From NCBI GenBank assembly GCA_003999685.1, contig CP021233.1, positions 186,001 to 250,000 of the forward strand: 64,000 nt of DNA. Direction: 5' to 3'. Of this stretch, positions 24,318-35,512 are shown one piece after another (position 1 is the first letter of the stretch; the number at the start of each line of letters is the position of its first letter). The position numbers and the translations under genes were made by a program. This DNA is from Taiwanofungus camphoratus (taxonomy: Eukaryota > Basidiomycota > Agaricomycetes > Polyporales > Taiwanofungaceae). Under the pieces are notes generated by a model. It made no database searches. It was not told the DNA's origin and saw only the letters and a program-made list of their open reading frames with translations.

Positions 24318-24966
24318 ATGGCGTCCAGCTCGTCCGCGCAACCTCAGCAAATCAATGTTACTGACCTAGATCTTTCTCAACTTGCGGACGTTCGGAGGCA
24401 GCTTGAAGAGGTGCTTCGCTTTCCCCTTTGCACTGCATCTGACTACTCATTTCAACGTGATCTCAGGAGCTTAGCCACCTGTCCAACTCCTTTACGCAGT
24501 TACGACAGGCGCAAGCAAAATTCAAAGCATGCATAGAGAATGTAGGGCAAGTCAAACCTGAGAACAGGGGTGAGTAAGTGGATCGACACTATCCAGGATA
24601 TTGCTTTATCCAAGGATGGTTCTTGAAACAGACAAGACGATCCTTGTGCCTCTGACAAACTCGCTATATATTCCCGGCAAATTGTGTGATCTGGAGAACG
24701 TAATAGTAGATGTCGGGACGGGCTACTACGTTCAAAAAGTGAGTGCGATTATTCAATGTACGCCGCAGGCTAGTCATATGTTTCCATGTTCCCAGTCCCG
24801 CCCTCAGGCGTTGAAACATTACCAATCGAAGGTAGATTACATTCGGACAAACCTGGAAGCATTACAGGAGACTATTCAGAAAAAGCAGGAAAACATGAAT
24901 TATCTGATCAATGTAATGCAGATGAAGTTGCAAGAACAGGCTCCTGGTAAGAATGCAAAGGTTTGA
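24318..24966 (+). CDS. GIM5: Prefoldin subunit 5 (157 aa)
   Basis: An alpha-type subunit of the hexameric prefoldin chaperone, which delivers nascent actin and tubulin to the CCT chaperonin in the cytosol. Four exons (24318-24410, 24467-24569, 24632-24738, 24796-24966) join in phase to 157 residues, a normal length. The N-terminal helix contains LSQLADVRRQLEEELSHLS. The central beta-hairpins read ILVPLTNSLYIPGKL and VIVDVGTGYYVQK. The C-terminal coiled coil runs from ALKHYQSKVDYIRTNLEAL to VMQMKLQEQ. The intron after GLU-31 separates the two halves of the first helix. Confident family assignment. Confidence 0.95.
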
Positions 24967-25584
24967 CGAGATCTTTGCATTCTGGTAGATGGCATGCTAC
25001 AGGATATCCGGGCCGGAAACGGTACAATGTGATGAAATTGTGTACAAGTAACATGAATTTTTATCAGAGGTATGAAGACAAGGGTGATAACCAGGAACAT
25101 ATGAGTGACAAAGGAGTACATGGAATAAGACAAGAGTAACGAGTAAAGAGGGTTCGCATAGGTTTGTGCTTTTGCTAGACGAAGAGCTAGGCTCTTAATG
25201 TCGCATGGCATGGAAAAAAGGAGCAGCGATCAGGTTTTCGGTCAGATCAATGTCAATAGTCTGCAACCCCGTACCAGTATCATACTCCATGATACCACTC
25301 CATGTTCATTCCCCATTCGGTGGCTATTTGACCAAGGCTAGCCGTACCTATCGCAGAGTCGGCACTGACTTGCAGAGCGAAACAGCATCCGATCCAACGA
25401 ATGGCAGCCAGGGATACTCGTCCAAACCGCAATCTGTAGGTCACTGGAAAGGAACGGAAACCTCTAGGCTGTGATGAAATCCGTAGTCATGTATAAGCTG
25501 CGGCCTTCTGTGACGCAATCAGCAAAATTACAGCGACGAAATATCCCGAACCCCTTACCTTGCGTGATAGTGGATGAACAACGC
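24967..25584. other. Convergent 3' intergenic region
   Basis: About 620 nt between the 3' ends of prefoldin 5 and the PIN-domain gene. No gene supported. Confidence 0.5.
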
Positions 25585-27388
25585 CTACGTATCAGGTTCA
25601 AGCTTCTCTCCTCTTGCGAGGACGCGCACAACACGGCTTGGCTGGGCGACCATTTCCATCATGGCCATGACTGCCGGTGGACGTTCCACCAGGCCCGAAC
25701 CTGGGATGGAACCCGCAACAGGCAAGCGGTCACCGCTACGCAAATATGAGTTACGCCGTCCACGTCCGCTGCCACCAGCTGCCCCACGTTTAACCCGCTC
25801 TTCTTCATGAGAGCGACGCGGGTTGTCAGCCGAACGCCGTCCGTTGATTGGTCCATCCTTGACAGGAGATCCAGTATTCAATTGCGCAGGCGACGTACCA
25901 GGCTGAGAGGGGGACACCTCGAGCACCTCAATTCCAGCTTTGTTTGCCCAAAGCGTAACGAGCGCCCCGGAAGACCGCGGTTCATGCCTATTTGTCTGAG
26001 GGGCAGGTAAAGGTACAGGAGAGGCTGCCACAGGGGCGGTCGGCGTGATAACGGCCTCTGACTGTACCTCAGGAGCTTGCGAGAGCACCGCAAGTACTAC
26101 GTGGGTTTTTTTGGCATCGTCTTTGTCCACCGGAGACTTCCGTCCTGCATTGGAGCGTGCAGCGTCGTTATTCTCCTTTCCGGCATGCTCGACTTCCCAA
26201 CGAGCACAACAAATTGTCCTGCGAACCCATTCCGGAGAACCTGTGGGAGTCACTGACTGATCTTGAAAAATGCTGTCCCAAAGGACGAATGCGTCGTCCC
26301 TCTGCAGACGGATTCGCGGATTGGTGCCGACTTGTGCCTCGAGAATTCGAGATGCCGCACGAGCACGCTGAGCGAGCGAGCTCATGCCTTTCTTGAGAAG
26401 ATCAAGAGTATTCAGAGCTGGCGAAACAAACAAGAGTAATCAGCGTCACTTCGAATCGCTGGAGCTCGTAGAGAAAATAAGCGAACTGTGGATCTCACAA
26501 GGATCAATCGAGTACAGCAGTGGGCAAGAGGTGATAAACAGCATGGATTCTGCATGACGGGGATTGTACCAATGAACTGCGATCTCCAAGAACAGCAATA
26601 CGCTATCGATGCCAGACCCTTGTGCTTCTGACATAATTCGTAGTAGCGATAGCGCCAATCTGTCACTATCCGCAGTGTGCAAATGGAGCCCGCCAAGAAA
26701 TGAACGGCGAGTATCATCTTGTTCAATCGGTCACAACAATGAGCACGAGGCAGTGATGTGCCCTAATCTTCGGAGCCTTTCAAGCAAGACCCCAGCGAAC
26801 ACATGTCATATGCACGCGCGGGTCCTTGTCGCCGCCTAGGGAACAGTTGGGAGTCCACCGGCCCAAATGCCCGTCTTTCAGCGAGGGAAGAACACGATGG
26901 ACTTACCTTCGAGGGGCACGATAACGATCTCCTCTCTCCCGTCTCTGCACCACTTCTTGACCTGCGATAGCGCATGCACAAGCACGCTCGCATCCACGAC
27001 CACCACATCCGCGTCCTTCTGACCCCGGGCGTCGTCCCGCCTTTGCGCCCTCTCCTCCCCTCCTGCCGTGTCCGTGATCTCACCGTTGCGCTCACTGTCC
27101 CGCTTCTTCGGTCCCTTGGCGCCGTGCAAAGCGCGCGAGCGCTTGCCATCGCTGGGGTTATCTAGGCCGTTTTGAGAGGGAGAATGGCGGCGCTCCCGCC
27201 AATTCCCACTGCCAGGGCCGGAGTTCGTCACTGACTTCTCGAGCTGCTCGACTTGATGGTTCAGGAATGCTGCGCCGAGTGCACGGGACATTGCGAGCTT
27301 GTTGGAGGTGATGACTGGGCCCTAGAATGGAAACATCAGTATAGCAGACTACGGTTTGCAGAAAAGTATGCACCTTAGTATCTGCCAT
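25585..27388 (-). CDS. PIN-domain protein (420 aa)
   Basis: PIN domains are nuclease folds used in RNA decay (SMG6, Nmd4) and rRNA processing. Exons 27374-27388, 26907-27321 and 25585-26417 join in phase to 420 residues. The N-terminus reads MADTKGPVITSNKLAMSRAL. After a basic region comes the PIN core: DVVVVDASVLVHALSQVKKW, with the first metal-binding Asp. It continues EEIVIVPLE and, after the second intron, ALNTLDLLKKG followed by ARAASRILEAQ and PRIRLQRDDAF. The C-terminal half is Pro/Ser/Arg-rich and ends in LARGEKLEPDT. The second intron (26418-26906) is 489 nt, far longer than others here. Resembles single-PIN fungal proteins of the Nmd4 type, but the exact partner is not evident. An alternative ATG lies seven codons upstream. 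Confidence 0.78.
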
Positions 27389-30350
27389 GGTCAAAATCAG
27401 AATATGCAAAATCGCTGTGACTGAAGGTTTATGAACAGGAGAGTGACCAGCGCCACAGCACTGGCTGACTGCGCCCCATGCTTATATAAGCATGTCCACA
27501 GATGGACCCACAATTGTAAGTGCGGTGTCATATTACTATGAACACTGTTAAAGTAGTCTCGTTGTCTTCGGGTATCTACGTCGGCTCTAATATTTATGTT
27601 GTCACTATAGCTTTTCGCCTGCTCCCCACTTAGTGGCGTCTTGTATTTAACCTTCGTGTCTTCGAGGTCGGGAGTCCTTAATATTCTATCCCAAATCAAA
27701 ACGCCCCTTGGACAGCATGCTATATTAACGGGATGCAATGTTCTAATCCCGCAACTTCTGGAGGCAGTATCCTTCACGACCTACTCCCGTACCGCCTACT
27801 TGCAATTTGTTAGGAATCCCGTTGTGAAAGTGAAGGATGCCATCTGCTACCCTGTTCTCAGACTTGGAACCCGGTGACGTAGGCCGGAGTCCGTGAATTC
27901 ACACTGACGCTACATATACTCTCACTGGCGACGCGTTCTCTCGAGATTTCTGTGGACTGCCTGGACACTGTATCTCCGAAACCCATTCCAATTTCCCCAG
28001 CTTACAGAACGTCGGAGTGCGCCTAAAATACGAGGCTTCCCGTGTGAGGAATTCTCATCGACATATTCTTGAATAACTGCTTCCGGACGGCTCTGGTCTA
28101 AAGTGACTTAACTCCGTCAGTACTGTTACTGGTTCTTGGTTCAAATTGCGAGAGGATGGTATCATACGTACGTGAAGCGTCTTCTCTCTAGTCGAGTTGA
28201 GATCGGTTCGTCAAGAGTTGTGACGTCCCTGTGAGCGTGTATTGATTACTCGGCTAGAGGTATCTGAGATCTCTATTCAATGTCGTTGTCCATGGACGAG
28301 ACTAATTATTGGAGTCTCCAGCTTCATGGAGTTGTCTCTTCCTTTTGGCTGTGAACTTCTCGAAGACACTCTTCCTGTCCGTCCTACGATGCGGTGAAAT
28401 CTCATCGGTCTGGAAGATCCTCCCGGGAACGCGGAGATTTGCACTTGAATAGAGGCTGTTCTCAACTTCTATTGTTCTCAACTCTGAAGCATGTTGCTAG
28501 GCGTGTCATCTGGACCTTTTGAGCGTTTTCGTATCGTTGTTGCATTCCATCACATGCTACCACAGAGACTAAGCGTTCTGGACGCGCAATTGATTACATG
28601 ATGCGGAGAAGGCCCTGGATAGTGGAAATGGGGCATTACTCACACCGGTGATCTCAGGCCTCAGGCACAAATTCCTGACAGCCCACGAAAAATGATGGAC
28701 GCGTCCGCGCTCACCATTGTTCATTCGTCCAAACGCCGGCATTTCTCGGCCAATCTAGCCATTCCCATTCTGTGGACTTTCGGTGGCGTAAGTGCGTGTC
28801 TGACGCTTCTCAGCGTCTACATCATCAAAGGTTGGTTATTGTACGTGGGTGTTCCAAGGTCTGGATCGGCGAGACAGGTAGACTGCAGGAGAACCACTTG
28901 AAGGGACGCACGATGTTTATTCCTCGCGCCACAAGGTCGACGCCAAGACTGCATGTCGGCAGTTCGGATGGCGAGAGCCGGAGATGCCAGCCGCCAAAGA
29001 CTCGAGAGATTTCTGAGACAGTAGAACGTATTCGCAAGTGAATTCGAACTGGGTAGTTTAAGATGTGGAGCATGTTCTGAATGTATGATATCATGTTGGA
29101 GGGGTACACTAGGCTATGGCTGTAGTAGATGTACGTTGAGTTTGATTTTCAACTTCTGATCTGTCACTATGTCGGACTGGCATAGCTATTGCAAACCTCT
29201 CATGCAGAGGAAGTAAACAAACTAGTCCACCAACCCATCGTCTGGATGGCCCGTTGCCAAGAACAGGGTGCTCCAGCGCGCCACTTATTCTGAACTAGGC
29301 ACACCAATTCAAACTGGGTTGCGAATACGCTCTAGTCTCAGACAGAATTGCCTGAACGTGATGGGATAAACTGCATTCCCCGTCCCCCGACCTCCCCGCC
29401 TTTACGAGAGGATGAGGGGTTGGATCAGCCATGCCCAGGGGGACACCATGGCACACCCCGGATGATGAGTTTACGGTCATTCTAGACGACTGTGGACGGA
29501 CCAATAGATCAAATTTCTTTCATTTGTTGTTCCGCAAGTACGGCACTTGTGCCGAGGAAAGCCGAGAGCGGAAAAAAGGAGACATAAAGACAAAATGGGA
29601 GCGGGGAAGTCGAGTGGATGAAATTCCGCGGTCGTTGCGGGGCTCTATGGGTCTGTGTCTCTGCTCTGGAACCATAGAACGGCCTTGTACGTTGTGCAGT
29701 GTACGAGTGAGCGAAACCGGACTGAAAGTACAGGAGCCGCATTGGTGATCGCGGCAGCGCGAGCTCAGGCACGCGGCCCCGAACGTTCGTGCACGTGTAA
29801 AAATGATCGGGAGGACGGCGCATAGAGGCTAAGCGCTGGTTGCATGTGGTCGTCGAGGTCTCCTTTCTCCGACCCGATGTCGCTTTTCTGTATGTGGGGA
29901 TTCCTGTCGGCGCTGTTGTTGTCTCCATGCAAAGTGCGGGGCTCCAGTCTTGCGGATTGATGTGACTGATGAGACCAGGAATGAATTCGTTCAAGCCTCC
30001 TAATCGATGAACATGATCCGGAGTGCTCGAGAAGGGAGCGGAACCAGCTGGTTGGTATCAATCTCCCGTCAGCCAGAAAACTTTCCCGAAAAGCAAGGAC
30101 CGACGCAAAAAAAAACAGGTCGGACAGCCTCCGATGGCGGTCGAGGCGTGCGCCCGACTCAGTGTGGGCGGAGCGGGACATGCACAGGGACATTTATTTA
30201 CCACCCGCAGGGCCGAGCGCACTCCACGAGCCGCTTTTGCGGAGGCCATTCCATGCTGTGCGCATGGTTCTCTCAGCCGGACCGTAAGGGGTCGGCGCAT
30301 GATGTCAGCATCAATTCTGTCTCATCTCGTGCGAGCGTGTGGTGTTGCAC
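27389..30350. other. Long intergenic and upstream region of the sugar transporter
   Basis: Nearly 3 kb with one weak gene candidate (28692-28880, listed separately). Frames at 29431-29748 and 29509-29994 face each other across the same DNA and show no family motif. The last kilobase is probably the transporter promoter. A C-rich patch at 29376-29400 contains a CCCCGCC core of the kind bound by CreA/Mig1 repressors, but one site is weak evidence. Confidence 0.45.
28692..28880 (+). CDS. Possible small protein, weak support
   Basis: A 69-codon open frame starts MMDASALTIVHSSKRRHFS and continues with a hydrophobic stretch (LAIPILWTFGG). A textbook donor GTAAGT follows at once, with a CTGAC branch-like sequence and an AG about 45 nt on. 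Splicing there would give a short protein ending at 28880; without splicing the frame runs to 28901. No homologue is recognised. Could be chance. Confidence 0.2.
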
Positions 30351-30540
30351 TTTATAAGACCTTTTGCCGACGCTTACTCCTATTACTTTCCGAAGTATCT
30401 CCCTCCGCTTGCAATATTTACATCGCCCCTCCCCTGCATCAATCTTCGTCGCTTTCCCCCCAACTTCCTCCATCTCCCCTTCCCCGCTTCACGAAGCTCT
30501 TTACGACCAAGTCCCCCTTTAACCGCCCCTTGTACTTCAT
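30351..30540 (+). promoter_or_regulatory. Core promoter of the sugar transporter: TATA box and pyrimidine tract
   Basis: TTTATAAG at 30351-30358 is followed by about 180 nt strongly biased to C and T (for example around 30405-30490), ending shortly before the ATG at 30550. A TATA element followed by a CT-rich leader is the usual arrangement of highly expressed fungal genes. The position fits transcription starting near 30380-30480. Confidence 0.5.
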
Positions 30541-30549
30541 TTGCTAGCC

Positions 30550-32970
30550 ATGGCAGTCTTTTTCTATGTGTAAGTAACGGTCAGCTGGTAGCCCGTCCTT
30601 TGTCTGATGGACAAAACTTGTGGCAGCCAAGGTGTGCCCATCGGGTACATGGCGATATTGCTCGCCGTAGTTGCATCTATGGGAGGCGTAAGCATAGTGA
30701 TTTCTCTTCAAGGCTTGTTATCTGATCTTACTTCAATCATCTAGTTCATCTTTGGTGTAAGCCCTTGCCTTTCTCTGTAACTCCTGAGACAGTCAGCCTC
30801 ACAGTCAGCCTCTCTAGTACGACACCGGTCAAATTTCCGATATTCTCCTCATGAAGGACTTCCTGCTACGTTTCGCTCAATGTAAGGTGCCGGGGGATGT
30901 CGACACTTGCGCATTCTCCATCGTCCGTGAAGGCCTGATCGTCGCGCTGCTCAGTATTGGCACACTCATAGGTGCCCTCATTGGCGCACCGTACGTCTTT
31001 TCCCCGCATTTTCCCACGTTTCCCCCTTTCGGCGATTCCATGATCTTCTCGTGCGCATCGCTTATCACTGCCGCTGACGCATGCTCTTGCAGAACCGCCG
31101 ACTTCCTCGGACGTCGTTATGCAATGACGGCGGAATGTTTGGTCTTCATGATTGGGGTGGTCGTTCAAATCACCTCGTTCCATTCTTGGGCGCAGTTTGC
31201 GGTTGGCCGTCTCATTAGCGGCTTCGGCATTGGCTCGCTCAGTGCGGCCGTCCCGATGTATCAGGCTGAGACAGCTCCCCCACAAATTCGTGGGACGCTG
31301 ACGGCGACCTACCAGTATGTTCTTCTCTTCTGATCGGGTGGTTGTGCGAAGGTTCACGGATCTTGGGGCAACAGGCTCTTCATCACCTTCGGTATTCTCG
31401 TAGCATGTGCGTCTCTTCCCCTGTTTTCAGAGTAACGGCCCGCTCATCCGGATTGGTGTTCTAGACTGTATCTCTATCGGAGCGCGCTCTATTTCTGGCG
31501 CTGGTTCGTGGCGGACCGTAGTGGGCATCGGTTTCGTGTGGCCCATGATTCTTGGCGTGGGCATATTGTTCATGCCGGAGAGCCCCAGGTGTGTTCTATT
31601 GTTGTTGCTACTGCGGGACACATCTGACAGCATTGGAAATCGTCGTTTGTGCTCTTCAGATGGCTTGCTGCCCAGGGGAAAATGGACCAGGCGAGACGTT
31701 CTTTGGCGCTCTCTCGCGGTGTACCTGTTTCCGAAGCAGAGGATCACCACATCATCAGCCGTGAGGTGAGTTTCGACACTACCGCCGGGCAATCAGCTCG
31801 TCGCTGACGCTCGTATTTCCCCTTTCAGCTCGAGGAGATGAAGGAAGCTGTGGAGTACGAGAAGAATACAAAGACCGGCTGGTGGGATTGCTTTACGTTC
31901 GAGCGCAAGCAGTTGTACCGCACATGTCTCAGTAAGTGATCGTCTTACCGATGATCCACATCTTATCGGCCTTCTCACATGTCTTTCCATGTCCAGTTGC
32001 GACCCTGCAGATGTTCCAACAGCTCACTGGAGCCAATTACTTCTTCTATTACGGCGCGACAGTCTTCAAATCAGTTGGGATCAGTGATTCGTATGTGACG
32101 CAGATCATCCTCGGTGCCGTTAACTTCGGCTGCACTTTCATCGGGCTTTATATCATGGAGAGGGTGAGTTTATCCGCAGTCAGTCGCAAGTAGTAGGGAT
32201 TGACGTCGTCTCTTTAGTTCGGCCGCCGACTCCCTCTGATCATCGGTGGTTTGTGGCAATCTGCCTGGTTGTTCGTTTTCGCCGCGGCGGGTACTGCCAA
32301 AGACCCCACCACCCATAAGAGTATCGGCACTCGTACGTATTTTTAGCTATGTAACAGTGAAGTCATTGGTGACTAAACTTTACCGTCCATTAGTGATGAT
32401 CGTCAGTGCTTGCTTGTTCATTCTGGGTTACGCCAGTACTTGGGCTCCGTAAGCTTAGGTTTATGCTTAACTGACTTCCATTGCTGACTCTGATGTACAC
32501 AGGGGTATCTGGATTCTGGTCGGAGAAACCTTCCCGACCCGTACGCGTGCTAAGCAGGCCGCGCTTGCCACAGCAAGCAACTGGCTGTGGAACTTCCTGC
32601 TTGCATTCTTCACACCGTTCATCACCAAGGCCATCGCCTTCCGCTACGGTTTCGTGTTCGCCGCATGCAATCTCGCTGGCGCTGTCATCGTGTACTTGTT
32701 CCTCTACGAGTCGTCCGACTTGTCTCTCGAGAGCGTTGACATGGTATGCCTGGGTTCATACCTTCTCACCTGAAGCGGCGCTCACGGTGTTTGCAGATGT
32801 ACTCGGATCCGTACTGCAAGCCTTGGACTTCGCGTACTTGGGCGCCCGCTGGGTTCGAGTCACGTGCCGACCTTGTCGAACAGAGCAAGGCTGCGGAAGC
32901 GCACAAGCCTCTCGCCGGTGGCCGCGAAGAGGCCCGTATCGAGAAGACCGGCGACCCAGCTGCGCAGTGA
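30550..32970 (+). CDS. MFS hexose transporter (534 aa, 14 exons)
   Basis: A plasma-membrane sugar:proton symporter of the major facilitator superfamily. Exons: 30550-30569, 30627-30687, 30745-30756, 30818-30990, 31093-31314, 31375-31406, 31465-31588, 31660-31765, 31829-31931, 31997-32163, 32218-32332, 32394-32448, 32503-32743, 32797-32970. They join in phase to 534 residues. Family motifs are present: GYDTGQIS after helix 1, DFLGRRYAM in loop 2-3, the VGRLISGFGIG motif of helix 4, PMYQAETAPPQIRG, PESPRWL, QQLTGANYFFYYG in helix 7, MERFGRRLPLI in loop 8-9, and VGETFPTRTRAKQAALAT. The C-terminus is hydrophilic. The third exon is only 12 nt and encodes Phe-Ile-Phe-Gly. The match is to fungal hexose or quinate-type sugar porters; the substrate cannot be read from sequence. 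Confidence 0.95.
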
Positions 32971-33618
32971 GCTGGAATGAGCTACGAATTAGGATGATTC
33001 GGCTACCGTCTAGGTTTGCTTTGTTCAGTGGTGTTGTAACTGGGCTTGGAGCAGAGTGGTGTTTCACTGCTAGAGTGGGCCGTGAAAGTACTGGGTGTGA
33101 TATACTAATGTGTACGATTAATGTTTATCGATACCGTAATGGCATGACTCTTGCTACGACAATACAAACGAGACAGGTTGTTACGTCACTAGTCAGAGTT
33201 TATGAAGTGTAGGAAATGTTCTTTTGACGGGCGTGCATTCATTCCGTTCGATTGGCGACCGCTTATAAGCCAATGCACTCCCGAGTTTCGAATGAGTGCT
33301 GTACAAACGTACCATTGAGGAATCATACAAATTGGGCGCCTAGTTCATATACTCAGAAATATAAGCTCAAAACGCGGCTGATTTCGCTGAATGACCGCTG
33401 ATATCAAAGTATCTCTCCGATTACGAATATGTAGGGTTGTAAGTCCACTCTGTGCTGACAACATCTGTAGCAGTATTTGAAATGCTAGAATCATGTAGAT
33501 GGACCGAATTCTGTGCGCCGGCTAGGGCCTGATGATGACAGGTTTTTATGGGGTTCTTGGGCAAGTACATAAATCCTCGACAAATTCAGAAGCCTGAGAT
33601 GACCGTCACCCCTTTATC
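32971..33618. other. Intergenic region after the transporter
   Basis: About 650 nt of 3' UTR and spacer. No supported gene. Confidence 0.5.
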
Positions 33619-35235
33619 ATGGCATTTGCCGATGCCCGGCGAGCGCTAGTCCTGATCGCATTCTTAGTTGTTTTCTTCAGCCACCGAGTTCTTCGATCCA
33701 TAGCCAATCTGGAGGTTGCAAAACAGGTCCTCGAAGGTGATCCGAGATTTTACAAACCTCCGAGATCGATAACAGCACTTTTGTAAGCAGCTAACTCTTG
33801 ATAGATAGGTGTGCTGCCTCCGCCAACCCTGTGGAGCATGGATGTGTCTTCAAATTTCGACACCTGTTTCAACAGCATTACTCGTCAGTTCCATTCCTCC
33901 ATTAACGTCTTCGGCATCTATGTACTCACACGTCAATACTTATCATTTTGTGGCCCTGGAGATAACTCGCCAATATCATGAGATGATACATAGTGAGGCA
34001 TGGTCTCTGCAAAACATCCTGAAATTGCAATCGATAGACGAATACATGTCCAAGGCACGCTTCTCGACTGAGCATTGTGAGGAGCATGTTTAAATCGACG
34101 TTTGGTTCACCTTCGGAATCTTGACGAGATGCGGATTTGGGGTTCCATTTCCCTGGTTTTTTTTCGCGCAGACGTGGTCCAGATGCCCACTGAGAAGGCT
34201 CCGGCCATAACATCGCAGGGTACGATAGTCGGGCTCGTGATACCACGTCTGGTCTATAAGTTACCTATTAGAGTGTCAGTTTTGATGAACATTCAAGCGG
34301 GTCCTGCATTGGCAAATATGCACAGGCTTCGCGAGCTCGGTGAAGCCTATAGAAGGCTTTCTGCATTCATGCGCTTTTTTATTTAAATCAAGGAGGAACT
34401 CGGATTACGGAGCGCGGGCGAATATCCTAGCGGTGACAATTGCCCTTCTTGCTATATACGAACATGAGCAGGATAAGGTGATGAAATGTATTGAAGTACT
34501 TCCTGATGGCTACAAGCGTATGACAGCTTGTGACTAAGGACGGTTAGAATTTTGACTTCGACAGACTGGACGACGTCCTGACGTGTTTTCAGGAGGCTGT
34601 GCGAATGTTTCGTAAGTACGCAGCCAAGGGATATTTCTTAGCCGTCGAATTAGTTCATTGGCCTTTCCTGTGTAGCCGCTGCCCGAATCTTGTATCGCGA
34701 GACGACTGAAAAGACACTCCATTGGAATTGCATGCTGAAAGCAGGGATAAATCTTTTGTCGTCTCCCCAGGAATGACGGTCTCTGTTGATATGATCGGTA
34801 TTCGTACGTGTAAAGCGCCCGCCTTCGCGAATCATTCCTTATGGAAAATTTCAAGATTGAGCCACAATATTTCCCATACCCAGGTCGATTCGACCCATGC
34901 CGCTGGTGCGATGTACAAGAACAAGATGTGAAGTTTTTCGGTCAAGGACCACGAGCCTGCTTGGGCAAAAAATTGTCATGGTAGGGGTCGTCTGCCTGCT
35001 TACTCTTCTGCTCCGCGATTGGAATACGGTTCCCTAGCTGCAGGGCCGGGAAACGAAAGAGCGGTGGAGAGCTCGCGTCTTGCAGGGTGCTCTGCATGGT
35101 CTTGCTTTCGGTGTGCGTAGTATTCCAATCACAATGGTCATAAGTATGACTTCAAAAACTGCCGAAATGAAGGTATCGCTGACATGTCTGCCCTTTGTCG
35201 AGATAACGACGGTCAGAACCTTAAGCGACCATTGA
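33619..35235 (+). pseudogene. Cytochrome P450 relic
   Basis: Recognisable P450 parts appear in order. A membrane-anchor start reads ALVLIAFLVVFFSHRVLRSI. A middle part has RLRELGEAYRRLSAFM. A helix-J piece follows (LAVTIALLAIYEHEQDKV, then VLPDGYKRM), then the K-helix ExxR as QEAVRMF near 34590 and GMTVSVDMIGIR. The heme-binding loop FGQGPRACLGKK is near 34935-34970, and a C-terminal piece VVCLLTLLLRDWN plus ERWRARVLQG and AFGVRSIPITMV ends at 35235. The pieces jump between frames more often than introns explain. The I-helix with its AGHETT oxygen-activation motif is absent between about 34400 and 34430, where flanking parts abut directly. An in-frame stop follows the heme loop. The family resembles fungal multigene P450s such as the PAH-inducible type. 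Non-functional as read. Confidence 0.8.
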
Positions 35236-35512
35236 TAGGCGCCTAGGTGCACGAAGAAGCTTGTGGTACACGAATCGAGCGGAGTAGCGAACTCGTAGTT
35301 CTCGTAATCAGGACGGAAGGAGGCTTACTCTGCGCTCTTTGATGACTGAAGCCAATGAATTGAGTAGTCGAAGAGACTTCATGGAGACCATGAATCAATC
35401 TTCTGTAGGCTGTCTCGAGACGATTGGAGATTACTACACTACAGAAAGGCATTCCTGTACACACATTTGTACACACCTTTCAATGACAATGTTAATGTTA
35501 TGACCAATAAAA

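Noticed and set aside
29376-29400. C-rich patch as a CreA/Mig1 glucose-repression site for the sugar transporter
   Set aside because: Only one good core, more than 1 kb from the ATG. Such hexamers occur by chance.
29509-29994. 161-codon minus-strand frame upstream of the transporter
   Set aside because: Overlaps opposite frames of similar length, has no motif, and sits in probable promoter DNA.
32855-32880. tRNA T-loop-like GGGTTCGAGTC
   Set aside because: Lies in the coding C-terminus of the sugar transporter; no acceptor or anticodon stems can be formed around it.
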